Shown: in pieces, positions 33,362 to 42,246 of the stretch | Position numbering within the stretch: the first letter of the stretch is position 1 | How the letters are laid out: each line of letters opens with the position of its first letter | Assembly (NCBI RefSeq): GCF_003952185.1 | Contig: NZ_RXFS01000011.1 | Span: forward strand, 184,418-248,417 | Length of the DNA stretch: 64,000 nucleotides | Direction of reading: 5' to 3' | DNA from: Variovorax sp. 679 | Lineage (GTDB): Bacteria; Pseudomonadota; Gammaproteobacteria; Burkholderiales; Burkholderiaceae_C | Translations under genes and position numbers: made by a program | The notes under the pieces: generated by a model | Told to the model about the DNA's origin: nothing | Databases searched by the model: none | The model's input: only the letters and a program-made list of their open reading frames with translations

Positions 33362-34456
33362 GTGAAGAAGACCCTGCCCATGCTGTCCCGCCGAGCCCTA
33401 CTGGGCGCATCCGCCGCCGGCCTCGCGGGCATGGCCTTCGCACAGAGCCCGAGCCCGGTCGAACTGGCACAGGCGCTCGCCGGCACGCCCGCCACCCGGC
33501 TCCCACCTGTGACGAGCAAGCGCCAGGTCATCATCGACACCGACCCCGGCCAGGACGACGCCATCGCCCTGCTGATGGCCATGGCCGCCACCGACCGGCT
33601 CGACATCAAGGCGCTGACCGTGAGCGTGGGCAACCTGCCGCTCGCGGTGACCGAGAAGAACGCGCGCATCGTGCGCGACTGGGCCAACCGGCCAGAGATT
33701 CCGGTCTATGCCGGCTATCCGCGCCCGCTGGTGCGCGAACCCATCTTCGCCGACGACGTGCACGGCAAGACCGGCATGGAAGGCCCGACGCTGCACGAGC
33801 CGCGCGGCCCGCTGGAGCCGAAGCACGCGGTGCAGTACATCATCGAGACGCTGCGCGCCGCGCCGCCGAAGAGCATCACGCTCGTGGGCCTGGGGCCGCT
33901 CACCAACTTCGCGGCCGCGCTCAACTCGGCGCCCGACATCAAGCCGGCCATTGCCGAGATCGTGGTGATGGATGGCTCCTGGGGCGTGGGCGGCAACATC
34001 ACGCCGGCAGCCACCTTCAACGTGTATGCGGACCCCGAAGCCGCGTCGATCGTGTTCCGCAGCGGCGTGCCGGTGACGGCCATGTCGCACGACGCGGCCC
34101 GCCGCGTGCTGCTGACGCCCGAGCGCATCGTGCCCTTCCGCGCCATGCGCAACAACGCCGGCAAGGTGGTGGCGGACATCTTCGATTCGATGATGGCCTA
34201 CGGCCTGCGCCGCCGGGGCGTGGCGGTCGGGCCGATCTACGACCCGTGCGTGATCGCGTACCTGCTGAAGCCCGAGCTCTTCAAGGGCGCGAAGGTGAGC
34301 GTGGATGTGGAGACGAAGGGCGAGTTCACGACCGGCGCGACGGTGGTCGACTTTCGCGGCTACAACCGCCGCACGCCCAATACGCTGTGGATCAGCGAGG
34401 CCGATACCGAGGGCTTCTACGCCCTGCTGCAGGCGCAGATCGCGCGGCTGCCCTGA
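33362..34456 (+). CDS. Exported nucleoside hydrolase (IunH/RihC type)
   Basis: 364 aa, GTG start. Tat-type signal SRRALLGASAAGLAGMAFA, then the calcium-binding IIDTDPGQDDA (residues 57-67; Asp59/61, Asp65/66), VYAGYPRPL, ADDVHGKTGMEG, LVGLGPLTNFA, and the C-terminal IYDPCVIAYLLKPEL with the late Asp ligand. It cleaves ribonucleosides to base and ribose in the periplasm. Together with a deaminase and a Bug protein it makes a nucleoside salvage unit. Starts 4 bp after the Bug stop. Confidence 0.9.
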   Translation: MKKTLPMLSRRALLGASAAGLAGMAFAQSPSPVELAQALAGTPATRLPPVTSKRQVIIDTDPGQDDAIALLMAMAATDRLDIKALTVSVGNLPLAVTEKNARIVRDWANRPEIPVYAGYPRPLVREPIFADDVHGKTGMEGPTLHEPRGPLEPKHAVQYIIETLRAAPPKSITLVGLGPLTNFAAALNSAPDIKPAIAEIVVMDGSWGVGGNITPAATFNVYADPEAASIVFRSGVPVTAMSHDAARRVLLTPERIVPFRAMRNNAGKVVADIFDSMMAYGLRRRGVAVGPIYDPCVIAYLLKPELFKGAKVSVDVETKGEFTTGATVVDFRGYNRRTPNTLWISEADTEGFYALLQAQIARLP

Positions 34457-34489
34457 GCGGGGCCCGCCGCGCAAGGGGAGGCAGGCAGA

Positions 34490-34942
34490 TCAGCCGGCCT
34501 TTTCGTCTTCTTCCGGCCAGTCGCGGATGTAGGCCTTGAGCATCTTGTTCTCGAAGTTCTGGCTGTCCACCACGGCCTTGGCCACGTCGTAGAAGCTGAT
34601 CACGCCCATCAGCATGCGCTTGTCCATCACGGGCATGTAGCGCGCGTGGCGCTCCAGCATGATGCGGCGGATCTCGTCGAGGTCGGTTTCCAGCGTGCAG
34701 GTGACGGGGGCGTCGTCCATGGCCTTGCGGACCTGCGTGGTGCCGACCTGGCCGCCGTTGCCGACGATGGTCACGATCACCTCGCGGAAGGTGAGCATGC
34801 CGACCAGGTCGCCGTGCTCCATGACCACCAGCGAACCGATGTCCTTTTCCGCCATCGTCTTGGCGGCTTCTGCCAGCAGGTCGTCTGGTGTGATGGTGAA
34901 GAGCGTATTGCCCTTGACGCGAAGGATGTCGCTGACTTTCAT
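34490..34942 (-). CDS. CBS-domain protein
   Basis: About 150 aa with a CBS pair: MKVSDILRVKGNTLFTITPDDLLAEAAKTMAEKDIGSLVVM...GMLTFREVIVTIV and VTCTLETDLDEIRRIMLERHARYMPVMDKRMLMGVISFYDVAKAV (given in part). No other domain. Such stand-alone proteins bind AMP/SAM-like ligands as energy or stress sensors. ATG at 34940-34942 has GAGGAG eight bases upstream and is preferred over an upstream in-frame codon. Confidence 0.9.
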   Translation of the reverse strand: MKVSDILRVKGNTLFTITPDDLLAEAAKTMAEKDIGSLVVMEHGDLVGMLTFREVIVTIVGNGGQVGTTQVRKAMDDAPVTCTLETDLDEIRRIMLERHARYMPVMDKRMLMGVISFYDVAKAVVDSQNFENKMLKAYIRDWPEEDEKAG

Positions 34943-35106
34943 CGTGTGCTCCTCTCGAACTCGATCTCGGCTATCTGGGCGGGCTTGACGTTTTTGAATA
35001 TAGCCCACAATCGACGCCGACCTGAGCGCCCCTGTCGCGCATGCATGAATTGCAGGCGTAACGAGGCTTTGCCAGGAGACAACAGCTCAGACCCAGAAAG
35101 GCCCTC

Positions 35107-36417
35107 ATGCCCGGATATTCCGACCCCGGTTTCGACACCCTCGCGCTGCATGCCGGCGCCGCGCCCGACCCCGCCACCGGCGCGCGGGCGGTGCCGATCC
35201 ACCTGACCACCTCCTTCGTCTTCGAATCGAGCGACCACGCGGCCGCCCTCTTCAACCTGGAGCGCGCCGGCCACGTGTACTCGCGCATCAGCAACCCGAC
35301 CAACGCGGTGCTGGAGCAGCGCGTGTCGGCGCTCGAAGGCGGCATCGGCGCCATCGCCACCGCCAGCGGGCAGGCGGCGCTGCACCTGTCGGTGGCCACG
35401 CTGATGGGCGCGGGCTCGCACATCGTGGCCAGCACGGCCCTGTACGGCGGCTCGCAGAACCTGCTGCACTACACGATGCGCCGCTTCGGCATCGAGACCA
35501 CCTTCGTGAAGCCCGGCGACCTCGACGGCTGGCGCGCCGCGGTACGGCCCGAGACCAAGCTCTTCTTCGGCGAGACCGTGGGCAACCCCGGGCTCGACGT
35601 GCTCGACATCCCGGCTGTGGCCGACATCGCGCACGAGGCCGGCGTGCCGCTGCTGGTCGATTCCACGCTCACCTCGCCCTACCTGATCAAGCCCTTCGAC
35701 TGGGGCGCCGACCTGGTCTACCACTCGGCGACCAAATTCCTGTCGGGTCACGGCACCGTCATCGGCGGCGTGGTGGTCGACGGCGGCAGTTTCGACTGGG
35801 AGAAATCCGGCAAGTTCGCCGAGCTGACGCAGGCCTACGACGGCTTCCACAACATGGTCTTCAGCGAGGAAAGCACCGTCGGAGCTTTCCTGCTGCGCGC
35901 CCGCCGCGAGGGCCTGCGCGACTTCGGCGCCTCCATGAGCCCGCACACGGCATGGCTCATATTGCAGGGCATCGAGACGCTGCCGCTGCGCATGGAACGC
36001 CACATCGACAGCACGCAGAAGGTGGTCGAGTTCCTCGCGAGCCACCCCTTCGTGTCGCGCGTGGGACACCCGCTGATCGAATCGCATCCGAGCCATGCGC
36101 TTGCGCAGAAGCTGCTGCGCCACGGCGCGCGCGGCGCCGGTGCGGTGTTCAGCTTCGACATCAAGGGCAGCCGCGCGCAGGGCAAGGCCTTCATCGAGAC
36201 GCTGAAGATCTTCAGCCACCTGGCCAACGTGGGCGACTGCCGCAGCCTGGTGATCCACCCCGCGAGCACCACGCACTTCCGCATGACCGACGAGGCGCTG
36301 GCGGGCGCGGGCATCTCGCAGGGCACGATCCGCCTCTCGATCGGCCTCGAAGACCCGGCCGACCTGATCGACGACCTGAAGCGCGCCCTGAAGGCCGCGG
36401 AAAAGGCGGGTGCCTGA
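35107..36417 (+). CDS. O-acetylhomoserine sulfhydrylase-type Cys/Met metabolism PLP enzyme
   Basis: 436 aa. Type I aminotransferase fold of the Cys/Met group: YSRISNPTNAVLEQRVSALEGG, VDSTLTSPYLIKPFDWGADLVYHSATKFLSGHGT with PLP Lys210, and C-terminal HPASTTHFRM and IRLSIGLEDPADLIDDLKRAL. The N-terminal FDTLALHAG is characteristic of MetY-like O-acetylhomoserine aminocarboxypropyltransferases, which make homocysteine from sulfide. Cystathionine gamma-synthase relatives are a lesser possibility. The alpha/beta hydrolase after it overlaps by no more than two bases of spacing and shares its transcript. Confidence 0.9.
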   Translation: MPGYSDPGFDTLALHAGAAPDPATGARAVPIHLTTSFVFESSDHAAALFNLERAGHVYSRISNPTNAVLEQRVSALEGGIGAIATASGQAALHLSVATLMGAGSHIVASTALYGGSQNLLHYTMRRFGIETTFVKPGDLDGWRAAVRPETKLFFGETVGNPGLDVLDIPAVADIAHEAGVPLLVDSTLTSPYLIKPFDWGADLVYHSATKFLSGHGTVIGGVVVDGGSFDWEKSGKFAELTQAYDGFHNMVFSEESTVGAFLLRARREGLRDFGASMSPHTAWLILQGIETLPLRMERHIDSTQKVVEFLASHPFVSRVGHPLIESHPSHALAQKLLRHGARGAGAVFSFDIKGSRAQGKAFIETLKIFSHLANVGDCRSLVIHPASTTHFRMTDEALAGAGISQGTIRLSIGLEDPADLIDDLKRALKAAEKAGA

Positions 36418-36418
36418 C

Positions 36419-37225
36419 ATGAACTACACCGTCAACGGCCACACCACCTACTGCTACACCGGCGGCAAGCCCTTCGACGCGGCGAAGCCCACGGTCGTCT
36501 TCGTCCACGGCGTGCTGAACGACCACAGCGTGTGGATCCTGCAGAGCCGCTGGTTCGCCAACCACGGCTGGAACGTGCTCGCGGTCGACCTGCCCGGCCA
36601 CTGCAAGAGCGAAGGCCCGCCGCCGGCCAGCGTGGAAGAGGCGGCGCAGTTCGTCATCGCGCTGCTCGACGCGGCCGGCGTGCAGAAGGCCGCGCTGGTC
36701 GGCCACAGCTTCGGCTCGCTGATCGCGCTGGAAGCAGCCTCGCGTGCGCCGGAGCGCGTGACGCACCTCGCGATGGTCGGCACGGCCTACCCGATGGTGG
36801 TGTCGCCCGCGCTGCTCGAAAGCTCGGTGAGCGACCCGCAGCGCGCCATCACCATGGTCAACACCTTCTCGCACTCGCTGCTGGCACCGCCGCCCTCCTC
36901 GCTCGGCCCGGGCACCTGGCTCTACGGCAGCTCGCGCGCGCTGATGCGCCGCGTGCTCGCGAGCAACCGCGAGGCGAACGTGTTCCACATCGGCTTCAAG
37001 GCCTGCAACGACTACGCCAACGGCGAAGCCGCGATGGAGAAGGTGCAGTGCCCGGTGCTCTTCCTGCTCGGCGACGCCGACCAGATGACGCCGCCGCGCG
37101 CCACCAAGGCACTGGTGGGCAAGGCGCGCAACGCCAAGTCGGTGACGGTGCACGCCGGCCACGCGCTGATGAGCGAAGCGCCCGACGCGGTGCTGTTCGC
37201 GCTGCGCGACTTCGTGTCGTCCTGA
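36419..37225 (+). CDS. Alpha/beta hydrolase downstream of the sulfhydrylase
   Basis: About 268 aa. VVFVHGVLNDHSVW, DLPGHCKSEG, GHSFGSL (Ser97), GDADQMTPP (catalytic Asp) and HAGHALMSEAP (His) give a complete triad. Members beside MetY genes are frequent in Burkholderiales, but the substrate is unknown; haloperoxidase/esterase types look similar. A GTG at 36410 within the preceding gene is an alternative start; ATG at 36419, one base after the upstream stop, is preferred. Confidence 0.82.
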   Translation: MNYTVNGHTTYCYTGGKPFDAAKPTVVFVHGVLNDHSVWILQSRWFANHGWNVLAVDLPGHCKSEGPPPASVEEAAQFVIALLDAAGVQKAALVGHSFGSLIALEAASRAPERVTHLAMVGTAYPMVVSPALLESSVSDPQRAITMVNTFSHSLLAPPPSSLGPGTWLYGSSRALMRRVLASNREANVFHIGFKACNDYANGEAAMEKVQCPVLFLLGDADQMTPPRATKALVGKARNAKSVTVHAGHALMSEAPDAVLFALRDFVSS

Positions 37226-37226
37226 C

Positions 37227-38216
37227 CTACTCAGCCGCGATCCCCGCGCGGTGGGCAAGCGCCCGATAGCGCGAGATCTCGCCTTCCATCTGCGCCCGGA
37301 ATGCCGCGGCGCCGATGGCCACCGGCTCCATGCCCTGCGTGCGCAGTTGCGCCTGCAGCACCGGGTTGCCCATGGTCGCCACCACCGTGCGGGCGAGCTT
37401 GTCGATCACCGGAGCCGGCGTGCGCGCCGGCGCCGCGAAGCCGTACCAGGCATCGAAAGTAGCGTCGGGCAGGCCCTGCTCGGCCAGCGTGCGCACCTCG
37501 GGCAGCATGCTGGAGCGCGTCGCGCCCACGATGCCGAGCGCGCGCAGCTTTCCCGCGCGCACGTGCGGCGCCACGGAAGCCACGGTGTCGATGCCGATCT
37601 CGATCTCGCCGCCGATCACCGCCATCGCGCCCTGGCTGCTGCCCTTGTACGGAATATCCTGAAGCTGGATGCCCGCCGCCAGTGCGAACAGCTCGCCCGC
37701 CAGGTGCGGCCCCGAGCCCGAGCCGAATGTGGCGTAGCGGATGCTCTTCGGCTTCGCCTTTGCCGCCGCAATGAGCTCGGGCAGCGACTGCCACGGCGTG
37801 CCCTTGCCCACCACAAGCACCAGCGGCGTGCGCGCCACGATGGCGATGGGCGCGAGATCGCGCACCGTGTCGTAGGGCAGCTTCGCGCGCAGGGCCGGGT
37901 TGACGCTGAAGCTGGTGGAGCCCGAAAGCAGCAGCGTGTAGCCGTCCGGCGCTGCCTTGGCCACCGCGTCGGTGCCGATGATGGTGGAGGCGCCGGGCTT
38001 GTTGTCGATCACGATGGGCTGGCCCAGGTGCTCCGACAGCGTCTGCCCCATCGCGCGCGCCACGAGGTCGGTGCCACCGCCCGGCGGGAAAGGAACGACC
38101 AGCCTGATCGGATGATCGGGCCACGCCCCCTGGGCGAAAGCGGGCGCATGGGCGCCCAGCACGGCGGAGGCGGAAAGCAGCAGGCCGAATCGGCGGCGGG
38201 AAATGGCGAGGCTCAT
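37227..38216 (-). CDS. Bug-family solute-binding protein of the M20 unit
   Basis: About 329 aa. N-terminal SRRRFGLLLSASAVLGAHAPAFAQG (Tat-like leader), then PIRLVVPFPPGGGTDLVARA, VIDNKPGASTIIGTDAVAKA, APDGYTLLLSGS and SMLPEVRTLAEQGL. It lies 8 bp after the M20 peptidase gene on the same strand, so it probably binds the peptidase substrate (an amide or N-acyl amino acid) in the periplasm. Divergent LysR gene upstream of the peptidase. Confidence 0.87.
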   Translation of the reverse strand: MSLAISRRRFGLLLSASAVLGAHAPAFAQGAWPDHPIRLVVPFPPGGGTDLVARAMGQTLSEHLGQPIVIDNKPGASTIIGTDAVAKAAPDGYTLLLSGSTSFSVNPALRAKLPYDTVRDLAPIAIVARTPLVLVVGKGTPWQSLPELIAAAKAKPKSIRYATFGSGSGPHLAGELFALAAGIQLQDIPYKGSSQGAMAVIGGEIEIGIDTVASVAPHVRAGKLRALGIVGATRSSMLPEVRTLAEQGLPDATFDAWYGFAAPARTPAPVIDKLARTVVATMGNPVLQAQLRTQGMEPVAIGAAAFRAQMEGEISRYRALAHRAGIAAE

Positions 38217-38224
38217 GGTGCGTG

Positions 38225-39652
38225 TCAGGAAGAAGAGGAAACGGATTGCGGCAGCCGGCCGGCGGCCCACGGCGCGAGGCCCGGCTCGCCCAGGTCCCAG
38301 TAAAGGCCGGCCATGATCTGCAGGCCCTCGCGCGCCAACGGCGCGAGCAGGTGCTCGTTGGGCGCGTGCTGCGCGCAGGCGGGGTACGAATGCGGCACCC
38401 AAAGCGTGGGCAGCCCCAGCAGGTCGGCGAACACGTCGTTGGGCAGCGAGCCGGCGAGGTTGGGCAGCAGGTCGAGGCGCTGGCCGCTGCTTTCCTCGAT
38501 GGACCGGCGCGCCCAACCCACCCACGGGTTCTCGACGTCGAGCCGCGTCGCGGCGCCGGTCAGCGTGACCTGCACCTCGACCTGCTCGAAGCCATGCGCA
38601 TCGAGGTGGGCGCGCACGATCTTCTCCAGGTCCTGCCACGGCGTGCCGACCACGAAGCGCAGCTGGCAGTGCGCCACGGCCTCCGAAGGAATCGCGTTGA
38701 CGGGCCGCTGCGGCGAACCCGCGCCGAGCGCCAGCACCTCGATGGTGTTCCAGGCCACCAGCCGCTCGGCTGCGCTCAGGCCGGGCTCGCCCCAGCCCTC
38801 GTCGACCTCGGGATCGTCCGCGCCGCCGCCAATGGCGATGCCGGCCAGCGCATCGCGCACGGCCTGCGTGACCGGCGGCGGGCGCAGTGCTTCCACGAGG
38901 ATGCGACCCTGCGCATCCACCAGCGAGGCCACCGCATGGCTGACGACCGTGCCCGGATTGACCAGCACGCCGCCCCAGTTGCCCGAGTGGTAGCCACGCG
39001 GCCGGGCGCGCAGCCGCAGGCTGAAGTTGACCGCGCCGCGCGAACCGAGGAACAGCATGGGCCGCGCCGCACTCACGCGCGGGCCGTCGCTGGCGATGAA
39101 CAGGTCGGCGCGCAGCTTGTCGCGCTGCTGCGCGCATACCGCGTGCAGGCCGGGCGAGGCGGCCTCCTCGCCCATCTCGACGAGCCAGGTCACGTTGTAG
39201 CCGAGGCGTCCGCCGCGTGCCTCCAGCGCCGCCGCGAGGCCGCCGAGGTTGATGCTGTGCTGGCCCTTGTTGTCGGCCGTGCCTCGCCCGTACCAGCGCT
39301 CGCCGCGCACGGTCAGCGTCCACGGGGCCAGGCCTTCCTGCCACTGCGCGTCCTGCCCGCTGACCACGTCGCCGTGGCCGTAGGTCATCACGGTGGGCAG
39401 GGACGAGTCTTCGATGCGGCGCGCGATGAGGAACGGCCCGCCGCCCGGCTCCGGATTGGCGATCACCTCGCAGGCGAAGCCGAGGGCCGCTAGCGGCGGG
39501 ATCATTTCCTCGCGCAGGTAGGCCTCCAGCGCGGGCGTGGCGGCGCCGGTGTCGCTCTCGGTGCGAAAGGCGACGCGGCGCTGGAGGTCGGCGAAGAAGT
39601 TGCCTGCATCGAAGTAGGCGGCAGCAGCGGCGAGGCTGTCCGTGCGTTGCAT
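38225..39652 (-). CDS. M20-family metallopeptidase/amidohydrolase
   Basis: About 475 aa. Di-zinc site motifs: YGHGDVV (first His), RGTADNKGQ (bridging Asp), EMGEEAASPG (Glu-Glu pair) and late HAPNEHL. A central dimerisation domain sits between residues ~200-310. M20 members hydrolyse dipeptides, N-acyl amino acids or carbamates. The C-terminal APNEH and HSYPACAQ text is like that of the CPG2/DapE-type group. ATG at 39650-39652 is preferred over an upstream alternative. Confidence 0.86.
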   Translation of the reverse strand: MQRTDSLAAAAAYFDAGNFFADLQRRVAFRTESDTGAATPALEAYLREEMIPPLAALGFACEVIANPEPGGGPFLIARRIEDSSLPTVMTYGHGDVVSGQDAQWQEGLAPWTLTVRGERWYGRGTADNKGQHSINLGGLAAALEARGGRLGYNVTWLVEMGEEAASPGLHAVCAQQRDKLRADLFIASDGPRVSAARPMLFLGSRGAVNFSLRLRARPRGYHSGNWGGVLVNPGTVVSHAVASLVDAQGRILVEALRPPPVTQAVRDALAGIAIGGGADDPEVDEGWGEPGLSAAERLVAWNTIEVLALGAGSPQRPVNAIPSEAVAHCQLRFVVGTPWQDLEKIVRAHLDAHGFEQVEVQVTLTGAATRLDVENPWVGWARRSIEESSGQRLDLLPNLAGSLPNDVFADLLGLPTLWVPHSYPACAQHAPNEHLLAPLAREGLQIMAGLYWDLGEPGLAPWAAGRLPQSVSSSS

Positions 39653-39739
39653 GAAGGGGTTCCTTGTCTTTCTGTCCGTCGGGAGAGCAAGTACAAGGCC
39701 TGAAGGCCGATGCTTCCAGCATCGTTTTGGCAAGCTACC

Positions 39740-39756
39740 ATTGCCTTGAAGGCAAT
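39740..39756. promoter_or_regulatory. 17-bp palindrome between M20 and LysR genes
   Basis: ATTGCCTT-G-AAGGCAAT, perfect 8-bp arms with a one-base centre, 16 bp before the LysR start and 88 bp from the M20 start. A second related repeat (GGCCTGAAGGCC) occurs about 40 bp upstream. This is a good LysR operator candidate. Confidence 0.65.
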
Positions 39757-39771
39757 ACTTCGAGCTCCGCC

Positions 39772-40710
39772 ATGACGCTACCGCTCCTCAGCATCCCGAT
39801 GCGGCACTTCCTCGAAGTGGCGCGCAGCGGCTCGGTCAACCAGGCTGCCGCCCGGCTGTTCGTAGCCTCGTCGGCGGTGAGCCGGCAGATCGCCAAGCTG
39901 GAAGACAGCCTGGGCACGCCCCTCTTCGAGCGACACGCGCGCGGCATGGCGCTCACCGCCGCCGGCGAGCGGCTGGCCGCGCACCTGCGCAATGCGCAGC
40001 TCGACATCGAGCAAGTGGTGGAGCAGGTGCGCGACCTCGGCGGACAGAGCGCGCGACGCATCCGCATGGCCTGCACCGAAGGCTTCGCGGGGCACTTCAT
40101 GCCGTTGGTGATGCGCAGCTTCGAGTCGGTGAACCCGGGCTGCCAGCTCGAACTGCACGTGGGCTCACCCGATGGCGTGAGTGCGCTGCTGGCGCGCGGC
40201 GAGACCGACATTGCGCTCAAGTACGTGGTCGCGCCCGAGCCCGGCCTGAAGATCGAGCATTCGGCCACCGCGCCGGTGTACGCGGTGCTGCGACCCGATC
40301 ATCCGCTGGCGCGCCAGCGCGTGGTGTCGGTGGCCGATGCGGTGCGCTATCCGCTGGCCGTGGGCGACAAGGGCGTGACCGCGCGCCAGCTGTTCGACCA
40401 GGCCTGCAGCCTGCAGGGGCTGCAGTACCACGCGCTCTTCGTGAGCAATTTCTCGTCAGTGCTGCTGCCGCTGCTGCGCACGCCTGACGTGATGCTGTCG
40501 GGCCTGCTCACCGTGATGCATCTGATCGATGCGGGCACCGTGGTGGCAAGACCGTTTGCGGAAGCTCCGCTGCAGCAACGCCAGCTGCAGGTGCTGGCGC
40601 TCGAAGGCCGCACGCTGCCGCCGCTGGCGCAGGACTTCGTGCGGCACCTCGTGGGCGCAATCGCCAGTGCGGGCCGGCGCAAGCTGGGGCGGGCGCGGGC
40701 CGCTGCCTGA
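39772..40710 (+). CDS. LysR-family regulator of the M20-Bug unit
   Basis: About 312 aa. Winged helix at residues ~6-63 (IPMRHFLEVARSGSVNQAAARLFVASSAVSRQIAKLEDSLG) followed by a substrate-binding domain (RIRMACTEGFAGHFMP, LELHVGSPDGVSALLARGETDIALKYV). Divergent from the M20-Bug genes across a palindrome-bearing gap of 119 bp. ATG at 39772 gives the family N-terminus. Ligand unknown; an N-acyl amino acid would fit the neighbours. Confidence 0.87.
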   Translation: MTLPLLSIPMRHFLEVARSGSVNQAAARLFVASSAVSRQIAKLEDSLGTPLFERHARGMALTAAGERLAAHLRNAQLDIEQVVEQVRDLGGQSARRIRMACTEGFAGHFMPLVMRSFESVNPGCQLELHVGSPDGVSALLARGETDIALKYVVAPEPGLKIEHSATAPVYAVLRPDHPLARQRVVSVADAVRYPLAVGDKGVTARQLFDQACSLQGLQYHALFVSNFSSVLLPLLRTPDVMLSGLLTVMHLIDAGTVVARPFAEAPLQQRQLQVLALEGRTLPPLAQDFVRHLVGAIASAGRRKLGRARAAA

Positions 40711-40719
40711 AGCAGCGGC

Positions 40720-41382
40720 TCAACCCAGCGCGTTGATGTCCGCCGGGTCGAGGATCGGCTTCGGCGCGCCGTTGCGCGCCACGGCCAGCATCGCGCGGCC
40801 GATCTTCTCGGTGGTCGTCACCCTGTTCGGCCACAGGCTGTGCGCCAGCCCCAGCAAGGGCTTGAGCACGACGATCGCCGCGTCGTACAGCGGCGTCTTC
40901 GAGCGGATGCCGTGCAGCGGCTGGATCATGCCGGGGCGGAACATGTAGGCGGCCTTGAACGGCAGGCGCAGCAGCGCGTTCTCGGTAGCGCCCTTCACGC
41001 GCGCCCACATGCTGCTGCCGCGCTCGCTGCTGTCGGTGCCGACGCCAGTCACGTAGGTGAAGGTCATGCCCGGGTTGAGCCGCGCGAGCACGGTAGCGGC
41101 GGCCAGCGTCAGGTCGTAGGTGATGCGCTTGTACTCGGGCTCCTTCATGCCCACCGAGGACACGCCGAGGCAGAAGAAGCAGGCGTCGAAGCCCTGCAGC
41201 TGCGATTCGATGGCGCCGTAGTCGTACATGTCCTTGTGGACCAGGTCGCGCAGCTTCGGGTTCTGCTGCCCCGTGGGGTTGCGGCCGACCGCGACGACGC
41301 TTTCCACATCCGGAGCCAGCAGGCACTCGCGCAGCACGCCCTGCCCCACCATGCCGGTGGCGCCGAAGATCAGGACTTTCAT
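40720..41382 (-). CDS. NAD(P)-binding oxidoreductase, atypical SDR group
   Basis: 220 aa. Rossmann motif FGATGMVGQGVL (residues 6-17) and SDR-like VAVGRNPTGQQNPKL; the conserved Asp-Met-Tyr-Asp-Tyr and the YKRITYDLTLAAATV helix resemble the YbbJ/HTATIP2 (Tip30)-like group of NmrA-type epimerase relatives. No catalytic Tyr-x3-Lys is obvious, so it may bind NADPH without classical SDR catalysis. Convergent with LysR and followed, same strand upstream, by a thioredoxin-like gene 15 bp away. Confidence 0.75.
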   Translation of the reverse strand: MKVLIFGATGMVGQGVLRECLLAPDVESVVAVGRNPTGQQNPKLRDLVHKDMYDYGAIESQLQGFDACFFCLGVSSVGMKEPEYKRITYDLTLAAATVLARLNPGMTFTYVTGVGTDSSERGSSMWARVKGATENALLRLPFKAAYMFRPGMIQPLHGIRSKTPLYDAAIVVLKPLLGLAHSLWPNRVTTTEKIGRAMLAVARNGAPKPILDPADINALG

Positions 41383-41397
41383 GGGAAGAGGCTCCGG

Positions 41398-41784
41398 TCA
41401 GACCGTGAAGACGGTCGGCTTCTTGTTGAGCACGGCGAGCAGCAGGTCGACATCGAGGCTCGAGGGCTTCGGCGGCTGCAGCGCGGAGAGCATGCGCGAC
41501 AGCGTTTCAGCGTGCGGCAGCAGCGGTCCGAGGAAGCGCGTGCCGTCGGCGCCGGCGACCAGAAGGGTCGGGAAGGTCTCGACGTCGAAGGCGTCGGCGA
41601 TGTCGGCGTGGTCCTCGATGTCGACCCATGCGAAGCGGAACTGCGGATGCGCGCGCGCCACCTCTTCGAGCAGCGGCCGGTAGTCGCGGCAGGTGCCGCA
41701 CCATTCGGCGCAGAGGCAGACGACCCACGGCGCATCGCTGCCGGCCGGATCGACGGATTCAGGGGTGCTGGGAAGAGCGCTCAA
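41398..41784 (-). CDS. Thioredoxin-family protein
   Basis: About 128 aa with the active site WCGTC (Cys29-Cys32) in CLCAEWCGTCRDYRPLL, the VDIEDHADIADAFDVETFPTLLV loop with cis-Pro, and a C-terminal extension. The start is uncertain: no ATG in a sensible place, so a TTG at 41782-41784 is proposed, with longer in-frame alternatives upstream that overlap the divergent DUF962 gene. Cytoplasmic disulfide reductase; partner unknown. Confidence 0.7.
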   Translation of the reverse strand: MSALPSTPESVDPAGSDAPWVVCLCAEWCGTCRDYRPLLEEVARAHPQFRFAWVDIEDHADIADAFDVETFPTLLVAGADGTRFLGPLLPHAETLSRMLSALQPPKPSSLDVDLLLAVLNKKPTVFTV

Positions 41785-41907
41785 GGCTGATGCGTCGGTG
41801 GTGTGATCGGAAGGCCGGGGTGGTGCGGCCGGAAGGTCGTGGCTATTATGGACAAAGCCCCCATTCCACGAGATCCGACGGGATCCGGGGGATACAGGAG
41901 ACCCTCG

Positions 41908-42246
41908 ATGAACACCACGACTGCCTCGGGATCTGCCGTCGATCCGCGCCAATTCAAGAGCTTTGCGGAGTTCTATCCCTTCTACCTGACCGAGCACGCC
42001 AACATCACCTGCAGGCGGCTGCACTTCACGGGCTCGACGATCTCGCTGTTGTGCCTGGTGGCGCTGGTGGTCACGCTCAACCCGCTGTGGCTGCTGGCCG
42101 GGCTGGTGGCGGGCTACGGCTTCGCCTGGGTCGGACATTTCGGCTTCGAGAAGAACAAGCCCGCCTCGTTCAAGCGGCCGCTCTATTCCTTCATGGGCGA
42201 CTGGGCGATGTACCGGGATATCTGGCTCGGCAGGGTAAAGATCTAG
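41908..42246 (+). CDS. DUF962/Mpo1-like small membrane protein
   Basis: About 112 aa. FAEFYPFYLTEHANITCRRLHFTGSTI is the DUF962/Mpo1 signature (E-H-x-N...C-R-x-x-H), with two hydrophobic helices after it and the C-terminal GHFGFEKNKPASFKRPLYSFMGDWAMY. Yeast Mpo1 is an iron dioxygenase of 2-hydroxy fatty acids, and the His residues here suit a metal site, but bacterial members are uncharacterised. AGGAG seven bases before the ATG at 41908 supports the start. Convergent overlap with YihY at the 3' end by 4 bp. Confidence 0.83.
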   Translation: MNTTTASGSAVDPRQFKSFAEFYPFYLTEHANITCRRLHFTGSTISLLCLVALVVTLNPLWLLAGLVAGYGFAWVGHFGFEKNKPASFKRPLYSFMGDWAMYRDIWLGRVKI

